A DNA stretch of 64,000 nt from Cokeromyces recurvatus (GCF_025118155.1 NW_026251396.1:372001-436000), one strand, 5' to 3'. Shown: positions 48,026 through 59,297, counted from the stretch's first letter. Numbers and translations: made by a program. The notes: generated from the sequence alone by a model not told the origin.

Positions 48026-49234
48026 ATGGCAAAATTGATTGACTTACCACGAGAAATAATATCGTTGATTTGTTGCTCATTAAAGCAAGCTACAAAATAT
48101 ACTTGTATATTTTTAAATAAAGAATTCCATGATGCAGCTATACCTGAGTTATGGAGAGAACCGATATTGTCATCAACAGATACACTTAAAAAATTTATAA
48201 AATGTTTAGAGTTATCGAAATGCCAAAGAGGCGAATGTGTACGAGTTATGAAACTAGGCTATAAAATCAGTTTAACAGATGAAGAGCTTATTAATTTGCT
48301 TCATTTGATGCCCAATTTAGAAGTATTGGAGTTAAGGAAAGCCGATACACTAACAGATAAAAGTCTTATGCTTGTATCTCACTATTGCAAACAGTTAAAG
48401 TCGTTTGGAGTCACAGGTGCACTCATGACCTATCGTTCAGTTCATTATCTAGGTCACTGTAAACAGCTTCGACGACTCACTTTTGCTTGTTGTCAATATC
48501 TCACTCCCTTTGCTCTTTTACCATTCGAGCAATTGATGATTGAATATTTAGATATATCAGGATGTAAATGGTTAAATCTGAAAGAAACAGCTTATGATCT
48601 TGGCTGCTTAAACTATTTAACTCATCTTAATCTAGTGTGTTGCAATACAGTATCTAAAGAATTTATTCATCATTTAACTACATCAAGAGATGGGAAGCCA
48701 TGTTTATCTAATTTGCATGATTTCTCAATTACGGGTGGCTCACTTCTTGATGACGATGCCATCATTCCCTTCATCAAGACACATACACAACTGAAGGGTT
48801 TATTTTTATTAGAATGTGCTATTACGGATCAAACCTTACAAGTCATTGGCTCACAGTTAACTTTCTTACATAATCTGGATTTATCCTTTTGTCATAGACT
48901 AACCCCCAACGGTGTTCGTCAACTGATACGTCAATGTAAGAACTTGAGATTATTGGGTCTCAAAAGCTGTGGTATGACGCAACATGATTTTCCAGAGATC
49001 CCACATTATGCCTTTCCTTCTGTTAATGAAAATAATTATCCTCATATCAATACATTGGGATACATTGAATTAGCTTACATTCGAGAAAAGAATCATGAAA
49101 CATATGGTTCTATTCATACTATTGAAGAAGATACAGAAATGACCGAAGATGATACAATAGTTATGGATGATGAAGATAGTGTTAGTGAAAGTTATGCGTA
49201 CATTCAACAATATTTAAATTCACAAATCATATAA
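48026..49234 (+). CDS. F-box/leucine-rich-repeat protein
   Basis: An intronless 402-residue protein. The N-terminus (LIDLPREIISLICCSLKQAT, then FLNKEFHDAAIPELWREPIL) is an F-box that would bind Skp1 in an SCF ubiquitin ligase. Residues ~85-330 form leucine-rich repeats of the cysteine-containing (AMN1/Grr1-like) type, for example LEVLELRKADTLTDKSLMLV, LRRLTFACCQYLTP, YLDISGCKWLNL and NLDLSFCHRLTPNGVRQLI. The tail is acidic (EEDTEMTEDDTIVMDDED). It would be a substrate-recognition subunit; the substrate cannot be told. Lack of introns is notable next to intron-rich neighbours. Confidence 0.88.
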   Translation: MAKLIDLPREIISLICCSLKQATKYTCIFLNKEFHDAAIPELWREPILSSTDTLKKFIKCLELSKCQRGECVRVMKLGYKISLTDEELINLLHLMPNLEVLELRKADTLTDKSLMLVSHYCKQLKSFGVTGALMTYRSVHYLGHCKQLRRLTFACCQYLTPFALLPFEQLMIEYLDISGCKWLNLKETAYDLGCLNYLTHLNLVCCNTVSKEFIHHLTTSRDGKPCLSNLHDFSITGGSLLDDDAIIPFIKTHTQLKGLFLLECAITDQTLQVIGSQLTFLHNLDLSFCHRLTPNGVRQLIRQCKNLRLLGLKSCGMTQHDFPEIPHYAFPSVNENNYPHINTLGYIELAYIREKNHETYGSIHTIEEDTEMTEDDTIVMDDEDSVSESYAYIQQYLNSQII

Positions 49235-49393
49235 TGAATATGTTATATACCCTTATATATTTATATATATTTTTATATATAAAAAAGAGAGAAAAAAAAG
49301 TCAATAAACTATTTCCTAGATATAATATAAAAGTTTTGTTAAATTGAATAAAGCTCCTTATATATAAATATTTTCTCAACTATAAACAACACT

Positions 49394-49464
<71 letters not shown>

Positions 49465-49749
49465 AGGTTATTACTTCAGCTTATAATAAAATGACTCAAC
49501 TGTATTTTTTTTTTTTTTTTTTAATAATATCCGTCATTTGTTTAAAAAAGCAAAACCTGCTCTCCTTCTCATTATTATTAAATTCAAGCATATGACGTAA
49601 TTAACTATATTGGGAAAGTCTTTTAACTTCGACGTCATGTAAGCGTATTTCAAGTTTCTTTTTCCGTAATATAAATTTCATATTTTTTATGTTTTATTCC
49701 TTTTTTTTTTTTGCTGTTTTTTTTTATGAGTATATAACTCTATTTGGAC
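49235..49749. other. Intergenic with a very long A tract
   Basis: Contains an A homopolymer of about 66 bases at 49398-49463, a T tract at 49505-49522, and AT-rich DNA. No gene is seen before the kinase ATG at 49750. Confidence 0.6.
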
Positions 49750-51930
49750 ATGCTTTCACAAATTAAAAGTTTGTTTAAACAAAAAAAGACTTATCCAAAG
49801 GGTAGTTTTATTCCCTAACAAAAAAAAAAAAAAATAAGTGAGCTGACATAATTATTGACTTTAATTTTAGATCATACAACAGAACAAAAAAATAAAGATG
49901 TAGCAGCACGTATTGTTGAAGAAGAGAAGCAACGTAAAAGTGTTTTACCTCAATATCCCGGCTTAGATCGCTTCGAAATGCTCGAGAAAATTGGGGAGTA
50001 AGTCTCTTTTTTTTTTCATTATTTTTATTATTTGTTTGTTTGCTTTGCTCCCCCCCCTTTTTTTGTGAAACTTATTTTTTTTTTTTTTTTGTGTGTGTGT
50101 ATGTTAGAGGCGCATTTTCATTTGTATTTAGAGCAAGAGATAAAGTAACAAATAAAGAAGTAGCTGTTAAAGTAGTTAGGAAAAAAGAATTAGATGCTAC
50201 TGAAGTATGATTAAAGTAACATGACAACATCCAAATGTATATGTATCCTGACGATTTTTTTTTTTTTAGACTGGAAAAAATCATTTACATCCTAATATGA
50301 AAAAAAAGACAAAGGCTACAGAACGGGCTAATATCTTGAAAGAAGTTCAAATTATGCGTAACATGAAACATAAGAACATTGTTCGACTTTTTCATTTTTC
50401 AGAATCAGACGACTATTACTTTTTAGTATTAGAATTATGTAAAGGTGGTGAATTATTCCATAGAATTGTAAAGTTAACTTATTTCAGTGAGGATCTTGCT
50501 CGACATGTTATTGTACAAGTAGCAGAAGGTATTCGTTATCTTCATGAAGAATGTGGCGTAGTTCATCGGTATATATCTTTTTTTTGGGGTATCAATAATA
50601 TAAATGAGAGGGAGAGGAGGGGAGGGGGGCTCCTTATATATACGCATGTATATATTTCTATACATATATTAATCTCTACATGTATATTATTTATAAATGT
50701 AGTGATATCAAACCTGAAAATATTCTATTTGATCCTATCCCTGTCATTAAAAGAGACCATGTTGAAAATCTATTTGATGATGAAGACAAAGAAGATGAAG
50801 GTGAATTTATCGAAGGCGTCGGTGGTGGTGGTATTGGTCTTATCAAGATTGCTGATTTTGGCTTATCCAAAGTGATTTGGGATAATTCGACATTAACACC
50901 TTGTGGTACAGTTGGCTATACTGCACCTGAGATTGTAAGAGATCAAAAGTATTCTAAATCAGTTGATATGTGGGCAATTGGTTGTGTCCTCTATACGATT
51001 CTTTGTGGATTCCCCCCATTTTATGATGAATCTATTCGTGCTCTAACCCATAAAGTAGCTCGAGGTGAATTTACCTTCTTAAGTCCCTGGTGGGATCCTA
51101 TTTCACCTGCTGCAAAAGATTTGATTAGCAATCTATTAACCGTTGACCCTAATAAACGTTACACAATCAATCAATTCTTTCAACACCCATGGATCACTAA
51201 ATCCCAATTCCCTCCTCCTGCTCCTAAAGCTATGGAAGATACAGAGTTAATGCCAATGAAACCCCTTAATACTGAAAAGAAGTTCAAGGTAAATGATCCT
51301 CGTGCTCAAGCCATGCAAAATGCTGCTAATAAAGCTGCTGCTATTCATGAAGAGCAAAAGAGACAAGCTGATCATCATGATATTGAGTCGAAAGCGAAAG
51401 CGATGGTTACACCAGGAACTCAAACAGCAAAGCGTGTTGATATCTTTTCACCTGGTGTTCCATCTATTAAAGAAATTATGGATATTACATATGCTGTTCA
51501 ACGTATGGGAGAGGAAAAGAATAACCGCGGCAAACATCCTCCTCCTGCTGCTGCTACTGCTGCTGCTGATACTGCTGGTTATCACACTTATGGTGGTTAT
51601 GATTCTATCTCTGAGGAAGAGGAAGACCAGCTCAATGAAAGTAGTACTTCCTCTATTGATACATTAAACAGTTATGAAAAAAATAAAACTACAGTAGTTA
51701 ATTCTAACGGAATTCAAAAAGAAGTTATTGCTATGGCAGAACAGTTAGTCCATGATGGTAAAGGTATTGCCCCAGCTGCTTATACAGTAAAACCTGAACA
51801 AATATCAAAAACTACCCACCATACCCCTATGGCTCCTATCGCATCGAGACGAAGACGTAATAATTTTGAACTCGATATGTCTAAAGCAACTCTGCTAAAA
51901 AATAGACGTGCAGCTGGACATAACATCTAA
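49750..51930 (+). CDS. CaMK-type protein kinase of the Rck2/Srk1 family
   Basis: Starts MLSQIKSLFKQKKTYPK and is assembled from six or so exons. Kinase motifs: glycine loop EKIGEGAFSFVFRA, Lys in VAVKVVRKKEL, catalytic loop HRDIKPEN (split by an intron, CG/T GAT), DFGLSK, APE in GTVGYTAPEIV, and DMWAIGCVLYTILCGFPPFY. Between the catalytic loop and DFG lies a ~45-residue acidic insert ending GVGGGGIGLIKIADFG, a hallmark of yeast Rck1/Rck2 and fission-yeast Srk1. These kinases act downstream of the Hog1/Sty1 stress MAPK and modulate translation and cell cycle. The C-terminal tail has poly-Ala and a basic end (APIASRRRRNNFELDMSK, a possible MAPK docking motif). Confidence 0.87.
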
Positions 51931-52452
51931 AGATTAATAATTATGATTTTTTTTATATATGTATACAAACCTTCTATTATACTATGTGTATTTCTTTTCT
52001 TTTCTTTATATATAATACTATTTTTTTTTATGATTTTATTCACTGTATTATACACATTTGTTAATTACATACCAAAAGGAGAGAAATTAGTATTTCTTTT
52101 TTATATATTCTTAAAAGAAATAATTTATAAGCAATGATGTGTAAATATATGATAATAAATAATATATATTATACATGTTACAATAATTTATACCATAGAA
52201 TAATTTGCTGTTAATAAGGCTCTTATTTAGTTTATTATCATTCTTTATATCAAATGATCTTAATTCGAGTAAAAGTGCATAAGTAAATACTACTTTTTTT
52301 TATATATTTTTGTATTATTTAAAATAGTTATTACTATTATCTCTTGTCTTGTCTTTAAGAAAACACACACACACACACACACACATGCACACACATACAC
52401 ACACACATATGTTAATAAGAGCATATCATTTTTCCTTCTCTTTATTGTATAT
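51931..52452. other. Intergenic between convergent genes
   Basis: AT-rich with a CA microsatellite at 52363-52408. It contains the 3' flanks of the kinase and of the PXMP4-like gene. No gene is seen. Confidence 0.5.
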
Positions 52453-53311
52453 CTATTTATTATGCCATAACAATGTTTTTAAGGAACTCCATGTATCAGA
52501 ATCACGATAAATATACTCCATAGAGGCTCTAAGTGAAGGCTGCACAGTATCTGTTTCATGCCTGAATAACCACTAGAAATTAGAATTAGGAATATCAGTA
52601 CACCCATCTATTTATATGTATGTATTCATATATATATACAGATGCATATATATGTATATACCATAACAAGGCCCCATACGACAGCAGCAAATACAGGATA
52701 AGTATGTTGAGGAGCATCAACAACTTGTCTTTTAACTGGTACCTTAACCAATGCCAATACAACTCGAGAAAATAAATAAAGAATAATCTATCATCATTAA
52801 CCCCCCAAAAAAAGAAGAAAAAAAAAAGAAAAAAAAGTAAATATTTAAATACATATAAAATTACCTTTTGATACACAATTATTTTTACCTGTTGGTTAAT
52901 ACTATTATTTTCACCAAATACATAGTATCCACCGATAATACCTGCAATAAAAGGATGAATACTAGCTTCTTTGTTTCCATTGAATCGTCTTTGTACAATC
53001 ATAAGTGTTTTGTAGATAGCTGCAAAAGTACCCAAGTTTTGTGCATGCTGTTTTGTAGCTCTGAAAATTCCTTTTGCTTTACTTTCTACACTATACATAA
53101 AAAAATGCGGTTGTTAATATAATATAATATATATGTATATATTTATAAGACTACATATAACCTACGATCCTGTTTTAAATAAGATAGTCATGACTAGTGC
53201 ATGTGGAAATCTTACTTTTGCTCCATATACAACTCCATTACGAAACCCTTTTAGAATGGAAAGTAAATCATGATGTCTTGGATCAAGTATAAATCCATTT
53301 AAATAATCCAT
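52453..53311 (-). CDS. Peroxisomal membrane protein 4 (PXMP4/PMP24-like, Tim17 family)
   Basis: Read from ATG 53311: MDYLNGFILDPRHHDLLSIL, then KGFRNGVVYGAKVRFPHALV, MTILFKTGS, splice, VESKAKGIFRATKQHAQNLG, then IAGIIGGYYVFGENNSINQQ. After two more introns it continues VLALVKVPVKRQ, VFAAVVWGLVM, WLFRHETDTVQPSLRASMEY and IYRDSDTWSSLKTLLWHNK, stop at 52453. The KGFRNG-YG-K-R-PHALVM and FGENN-IN blocks and the QPSL--SM-Y-Y-DS end are diagnostic of PXMP4, an integral peroxisomal protein of unknown transport role. It has several hydrophobic segments and no cleavable signal. Nearby is a peroxisomal-type dienoyl-CoA reductase, though not in an operon sense. Confidence 0.88.
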
Positions 53312-53500
53312 TTTATATTAGAATTGAGAACAAAAAATATATATAATTTTTTTTTTAAAAAAATAAAAAAAAAAAGAGAGAGGGAATAATAATAAAGTGT
53401 GGGACCAATTAAGCAGCAAAGTATAGGTTATCACATGAAATTCAGCAAACCGTATGACCCTAATAACAATAAAAAGGAGAGCAATGTTATTAGCCTTTTA

Positions 53501-53548
<48 letters not shown>

Positions 53549-53799
53549 TTTCTCTATTTATAATAATTTTCTTCTTTTGTATGATTACATAAGATATTTC
53601 TTGATGATTTTTACATATAATCACTTTCTTTAACGCCATAAAAAACGGAATAAATAGAATAAGACAAACAAAACGATGTGTGCGGGAGGGGCTCCGCTCA
53701 AAAAAAATAAAATAAAATAAAATAAAATAAAATAACCAACGCTTTCATTTTATTTTATTTTTTCATGTAATATAATTTATTCATGAATTACTTTTTTCG
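53312..53799. other. Intergenic, A tract and AAAAT repeats
   Basis: Contains an A homopolymer of ~43 bases at 53502-53544 and an (aaaat)n pentanucleotide run at 53702-53733. It is a divergent promoter region between the PXMP4-like gene and the small acidic ORF. Confidence 0.5.
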
Positions 53800-54087
53800 A
53801 TGACCCAAACGTTATGTAATATTTATCAATGCAAAGATACTAACGATGATCAAGAAAAAACAGTTCCTTCTTCTGTACTAAATGAAGAAGCACGAGAGAT
53901 GTTGGCAATAATAATGTCCATGTTAAATGACGATATAACTAGTGATGATAACAATGAAGAAAATGATTCGGATCTACCCTATTGGAGTGAAGATGAATAT
54001 GCAGTTTTAAAAGCTTATTATGAAAATGAAAACGATAGTGACGAAGAAGAAATAATTATCAAAGATTATTACAATAATAAAGAATAA
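53800..54087 (+). CDS. Small acidic protein, unknown
   Basis: A single-exon 95-codon frame starting MTQTLCNIYQCKD. It is strongly acidic (DDDITSDDNNEEND-type runs and NENDSDEEEIIIKDYYNNKE at the end), with a short hydrophobic helix (EEAREMLAIIMSMLN) and no recognised domain. Codon pattern is plausible for this genome. It could be a genuine small protein or one exon of something larger; I see no partner exons. Confidence 0.4.
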   Translation: MTQTLCNIYQCKDTNDDQEKTVPSSVLNEEAREMLAIIMSMLNDDITSDDNNEENDSDLPYWSEDEYAVLKAYYENENDSDEEEIIIKDYYNNKE

Positions 54088-54723
54088 TTTAAATCATATA
54101 ATTTGCTCATTAATCTACTAATCTAGAATATTCATCTCCTATAGTATATAAGTAAGTGAAAGGAAAGGTGAAATGAGCCAAACATGAGGGTGCCTTTGAT
54201 CTTATAATGGCATTTACTTGTACCAGATATCTTCAAAGATTATGAATTGATTCTTAACTCTTATATTGAAATACTTTTAATATTATTAATGTAAAGAAAA
54301 AAAATGTCTATTAAATGAGCTATAAAGAAGCGAAAAATAGTAAAACAGTTATAATCAGGATCATCTTCTGATGAAAATTTTAGCCTTTTTGCTATCGCTA
54401 AAAATACACGTATTTTTTTTATTTTTTTCACAGTAAATTATCGTTTCACAAAAGCTGGAACCAATAGGCCTTCGTGCATTTATATGGAATAAGTGGAGTC
54501 TACTACATTAGTTTTGTTCCATAGTTATACTGTGTCAAAATGAATTATCATTGATAGTTTAATGCATAACAATTAAATTTGATTCTTTCTAACAAGACTA
54601 TGTAGAATGTAAATTGTAATAAAAATTTTTTTTAAAAAAAAAAATATAAATATTTATTAATTAAATAAATAAGAATGTATATAAACATGTATATACATTA
54701 AATAAATAGATTTAATTTTTTTT
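54088..54723. other. Intergenic, no gene seen
   Basis: About 640 bp of AT-rich DNA 3' of both flanking genes (convergent). Nothing else was recognised. Confidence 0.5.
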
Positions 54724-56157
54724 TTAATTAATGGTAATAGATTTGGTAACGGAAGGAACGCCTTTAGGGACAGTGATAGTAAGAATACCATTTTCCAACT
54801 TGGCTTCAATTTTTTCAACAGCAACATTACTATGAAGAGGAATAACACGAGAGAAGATACCAAACTTTCTTTCCTTGAAACGAGCTTTATCCTCTTCACC
54901 AACAACGGTCTTTACCTCTGCAGTTAATTTCAAGATATTGTCTTTGACTTCAACTTTCATGTCTTCCTTATGAACACCTGGAAGCTCAACATAAAATTTA
55001 AAATCAACATCTGTTTCGTAGACATCAACAACAGGAGTCAAAGTAATCTTGTAATTAGGACTGAGAGGACATTTTTCACTTTGAGGAAGAACACCACCTA
55101 CAGGACACTTGGGGCTATCTGTCTTTTTTTTATCATTATTAGAAGCAGCAGCACTCATCATAGGGCATTTAGATACATCGACACTACCATTACTATCGGC
55201 AAAAGGACACTTTGCAGGTTCCTTCTTTTCCTCTTGAGTTTCATCATCTGACTTTTTCAAAGGAGGAACCTGAATACCTGCCTTTTCAAGAACTTTATGA
55301 CCATAGGGACATTCTTCAGCAACACGGTGACCATAAGGACATTCAATAAAGAATTGATCAAGGTAATCAGGGTGAGAAGACTTGTTGTGTTGATGCTGAG
55401 CAGGAGAACTAAGTTTCTTATCCACAATTTCACGACCATAGGGACATTGTTCAGTAGCACGACGACCATAAGGGCATTCAGTAAAGAATTCTTCTACATA
55501 ATCATGATAATTACCATGATCATCTCCCTTTGAACCTTTTGTTATTCTACGGGCATAAGGACATTCATTAGCTACACGACGACCATAAGGGCATTCAGTA
55601 AAGAATTCCTTTGCATAGTCAGGATGTCTGGACTTTGAAGCAATCTCACGACCATAGGGACATTGTTCAGTAGCACGACGACCATAAGGACATTCAGTAA
55701 AGAATTCCTTTGCATAGTCATCTTGATGATGATACTTACGACCTGACTTTTTCATTGCTTTCTTATGAGCCTTATCAACGATTTCCCGGCCATAAGGGCA
55801 TTCATTAGCAACACGCTTACCATAAGGGCATTCAGTAAAGAATTCATCTACATATTCAGGGAAACGTCCATAATAAAAGCGACTAGCAGTGTGTTTGTTG
55901 TTGGTCTTCTTCTTTTTCTTTTCAGCAAGTTCACGACCATAAGGACATTCATTCGTTGCGCGTCTACCATAAGGGCATTCATTAAAGAATTGGCTTGCAT
56001 AATCAGCAAAGAAAGAAGACTTCTTTTGGTTATCACCTAGAGCTGGACAAGCTGAAGCTGCTTTACGACCATAAGGGCACTCTGTGAAAAATTCGTGAAG
56101 AAGTTCATCAACACGGCGTTCAACACGTTCTTCAACATTGTCTTTAAATTCAGTCAT
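54724..56157 (-). CDS. Small heat-shock protein with seven CX9C / Cys-Pro repeats
   Basis: An intronless 477-residue protein. Residues ~371-477 are an alpha-crystallin (HSP20) domain: VYETDVDFKFYVELPGV, then KEDMKVEVKDNILKLTAEVK, and the closing KLENGILTITVPKGVPS. The rest is unusual. Residues ~17-290 hold seven repeats of about 30-40 residues, consensus DYxxEFFTECPYGRRATEQC-PYGREI, each with two cysteines ten positions apart (27/37, 61/71, 110/120, 156/166, 189/199, 228/238, 273/283). Four more Cys-Pro motifs follow (KCPFAD, KCPMMS, KCPVGG, KCPLSP at 317, 331, 351, 363). All 18 cysteines in the protein precede proline, and none is in the crystallin domain. Cys-Pro dipeptides are known as heme-regulatory motifs in other proteins. 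Heme or metal binding is my inference. A chaperone role is expected from the domain. Confidence 0.9.
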   Translation of the reverse strand: MTEFKDNVEERVERRVDELLHEFFTECPYGRKAASACPALGDNQKKSSFFADYASQFFNECPYGRRATNECPYGRELAEKKKKKTNNKHTASRFYYGRFPEYVDEFFTECPYGKRVANECPYGREIVDKAHKKAMKKSGRKYHHQDDYAKEFFTECPYGRRATEQCPYGREIASKSRHPDYAKEFFTECPYGRRVANECPYARRITKGSKGDDHGNYHDYVEEFFTECPYGRRATEQCPYGREIVDKKLSSPAQHQHNKSSHPDYLDQFFIECPYGHRVAEECPYGHKVLEKAGIQVPPLKKSDDETQEEKKEPAKCPFADSNGSVDVSKCPMMSAAASNNDKKKTDSPKCPVGGVLPQSEKCPLSPNYKITLTPVVDVYETDVDFKFYVELPGVHKEDMKVEVKDNILKLTAEVKTVVGEEDKARFKERKFGIFSRVIPLHSNVAVEKIEAKLENGILTITVPKGVPSVTKSITIN

Positions 56158-57615
56158 TTTTTTCCCTATTATTAATGTAAGAATGAGATAAATTAAAAAA
56201 AAAAAAGAAAAAAAAAGCTAGAACAATAAAAAAAAAATACTCCTTATATATGTATTTTATTTTATTTTTTTTTGGGGGGAGAAGAAGAAAACAATAAAAA
56301 GAAATTAACTCCGTTTTATTATATTATTTGAAATAATAATACCACGAAATCATACAAATATGCATTTTTCTATCATATTCTATTTTTCTCCTTTAACTAT
56401 TGATAAATATAAGCTTATTATAAGAAAGAGACTATCTAATGGACTATGACAAGTTTATATATAATTAATAAACGTTGATTTTGTACCACCTGTCATTTTT
56501 ATTTTATTTTTTTCTTTTTTTCTTTTTTTTTTTTTTTCTGCTTATTGTCCTTGAATCGGTAATGTCTTCCGTACCTCCGACACTAATAAAGAAAATAGGT
56601 CCATCTTATTAGTAAATCATATCTACATCTCTTTTCGAATTAACAATTATGCTACATATAGATGTATATATTCATATATATCCATTTTATAACATGTAAA
56701 ATCAAAGCCATTATGAAAAAAAAAGGAAAAATGCTTCATGTTTGATGCATCTTATTGTTCTCTTCTAAAACCAATCAAAGATCACCTTTGAAACCTAGTT
56801 CAAAAAGAATAGGGTTTTTTTTTTAAAACATAAATATTTTTGTTTCATTTAAACAATAAGCTGATATGTATCGCGAGTTTAATAATTTTCTATTTTAAGA
56901 ATAAAAATGATTATTTTCTTCTGCTACTATTATCATTGTTAAAAGACCGAACTTTTCAAATAAAATAAAACTCATCATCAACATGTTAATTTTAAACAAC
57001 AAAGAGAGAAGAAGGATAGAGTCTGTCAATTTAATAACGAATGCTTATTTTTCTTTTTAACTATCATTATATTAACAAATATTACAAGTATTAGATAAGC
57101 TTGTTTTATATAGCTTTTTTTTTTATTTCCATTCTTAAAAAAAAATTTACATTAAATATCATATATTACAATAGAATGCTTCGTATCTTTCTTTAATTTA
57201 TATAGATAAATATTTTATGACTTTTTAAGGTATGACAATGTAAGTGTCCTTCCAAAAAGGATTTATTTGTAGTTGCCTAGCAGCCGAGTAAGTACGACTA
57301 AACTCTGATCTTTATTATTCATATTCTATAGTAAATTCATTTTTCGCCTTTGTAGTAATCTGAGTTCATTCAATTCAGGGGAGGAAATAGGAAAAAGGCA
57401 AATAACACTTTTTAGCTTATAGGAGCCATTTTCACAGAGGATGGACGGTAAAACACTATTGCATAAATACAATGAATAATAATTTTCTCAGCAAACAATA
57501 GAGATTGTGCTACATTTAAATATCGGAGTCAATTCATTTTTTTTTTTTTTTTTGCATCGTCCTCTCTCCTCTCTTTTCCCCCCTCCCCCACACACACATT
57601 ATTTATTTATTTGTA
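56158..57615. other. Divergent intergenic region, sHSP / dienoyl-CoA reductase
   Basis: About 1.46 kb without a supported gene. It must contain both promoters. I looked for heat-shock elements (alternating GAA/TTC) upstream of 56157 and saw none convincing. A CCAAT box is present at ~56769. A pyrimidine tract followed by CA repeats lies just before the ATG at 57616. Confidence 0.5.
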
Positions 57616-58992
57616 ATGACTGTAGTAGTAGAGACAACTCAGATTTTTAAAGATAATCTTTTTAAGGGAAAAGTTTTATTTTGTTCTGGAGGTGGTAGTG
57701 GTATTTGTCGTAGTATGACCGAAGCAATGGTCAATCATGGTGCCAAAGCTGTCATCTTTTCTAGAAGGTAAATCATGTTTTTTTCATTCATTCAATAAAT
57801 GATCTAATTTTTTCATCACAATTGAATTTTTAAAAGTAAGGACAAATTAGAAAAAGCTGCAAGAGAAATGTGTCTAAAGACTGGTGGCGAAGTTTTGTAT
57901 GTTCTTTACTAAACAAAAAAAAAAAAAAAAAAAAAATCAAATAATTTATTTATTTATTTTTATAGTGCTATCGCTGGTGATGTTCGTAATCCAGCTGATA
58001 TTGAGAGAGCTATCAAGGTGACAATCGAAAAATATGGTCAACTTGATTTTTTAATTAATGGAGCAGCTGGTAATTTCTTATCTTCTTTCAATGACTTGAG
58101 TTATAATGCATTTCGTACCGTTATTGAGATTGATTTACTTGGTACGTTTAATTTGACGAAAGCTGCTGTTGAACATCTTAAGAAATCAAAAGGGGCTATC
58201 ATTAATGTTTCTGCAACCTTACACTATACGGGGACTCCTTTTCAACAACATGCTGGTGCGGCTAAAGCAGCGATTGATGTAAATAAATTATATATTTAAA
58301 ATAATCCCTCCTTTTTTCTTTATAATTGTTTCTATATAGGCTCTGACTAAGCATTGGGCAGTTGAATTAGGGCCTCATGGAGTTCGTAAGTTTTCCTTGT
58401 GAAATGTATAAAGAAAAAAAAAATCAATATGCTCATTTGTTACTTTTTTTTTTTATTAGGTGTAAATGGTAAAGATGGGAAAATAAAAACATCTTTATTA
58501 GAACTTGTACAACTAATTTTTTTTTCTTTTTAATATTTTATCTGAACAGGCATTGCACCTGGCCCTATTGTAAGTTGAAGTAAAAAAAAAAAATAAGTGA
58601 GATATTCATGACTTATTTAATTCTATGTTTAGGCTTCAACAGTAGGTATGGAGAAACTAGGTCCTGCTTTTGATACTAAGGGTGTTCCTTTGCAGGTAAT
58701 ATATATACTACTACTATTAGAAACAAATAATAATTCAATTTTGATTTAATAAAAGCGAATGGGTGAAGTTCAAGATATCGCTCAATCTACTGTTTTTCTT
58801 TTCTCTGAAGGAGCTAGTTATATTACCGGTGTAGTACTTGTCGTAGACGGTAAACATTTGATAAAGATAAAACACACACACACACCTATACATATATCTT
58901 ACTAACTATTTGTATTAGGGGGTGCATGGTTAAATCCTTCTTATCCTAACTATCCTGATATTGTTCTTTCAAATATTAGCTTTAAGCTTTAA
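57616..58992 (+). CDS. Peroxisomal-type 2,4-dienoyl-CoA reductase (SDR; Sps19/DECR2-like)
   Basis: Reduces 2,4-dienoyl-CoA with NADPH so that polyunsaturated fatty acids can enter beta-oxidation. It starts [20 protein letters not shown]. The NADP-binding loop is [15 protein letters not shown] (Cys in place of the last Gly, as in yeast Sps19). Further motifs are [54 protein letters not shown] with AGAAKAAID (catalytic Lys), and GVRVNGIAPGPI. The last is built from very small exons, including a 9-nt exon at 58460-58468. The C-terminus is ISFKL; FKL is not a canonical PTS1 tripeptide, so peroxisomal targeting is uncertain. About eight exons. Confidence 0.9.
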
Positions 58993-59297
58993 AAATATTC
59001 GTTAGTAAACCAAAAAAAAAGAAATATTATTATTTATTTGTCTTCAACTATTTAACATGGAGTTCTTTTTATATAAATAAACCCCTCTTCTTCTTCTTCT
59101 TTAAGGTAGTTTATACCTAATTAATTCATGTTTCTCGTATACATATACATAGACAGATAGATTGTAAAGTAGAATAGTTGTATTATCCCTTCTTTCAAAA
59201 GACTTGTAATAGTAAATACAATATAAAGACAAAATCTCTTTTGAGTTTTTTTATTATTATTATAATGATGATGATGATATAAAATATGGTTTTAAAT
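58993..59297. other. Intergenic between convergent genes
   Basis: 305 bp of AT-rich sequence between the 3' ends of the dienoyl-CoA reductase and SDH2 genes, with TTC and GAT short repeats. No gene is seen. Confidence 0.5.

Noticed and set aside
54970..56040. Several plus-strand frames rich in Thr-Ile-Arg opposite the small HSP gene
   Set aside because: They repeat with the same period as the Cys-Pro repeats and are antisense shadows; the sense frame has domain conservation.
56158..56700. Heat-shock elements upstream of the small HSP
   Set aside because: Scattered ttc and gaa triplets occur, but no regular inverted nTTCnnGAAn arrays.
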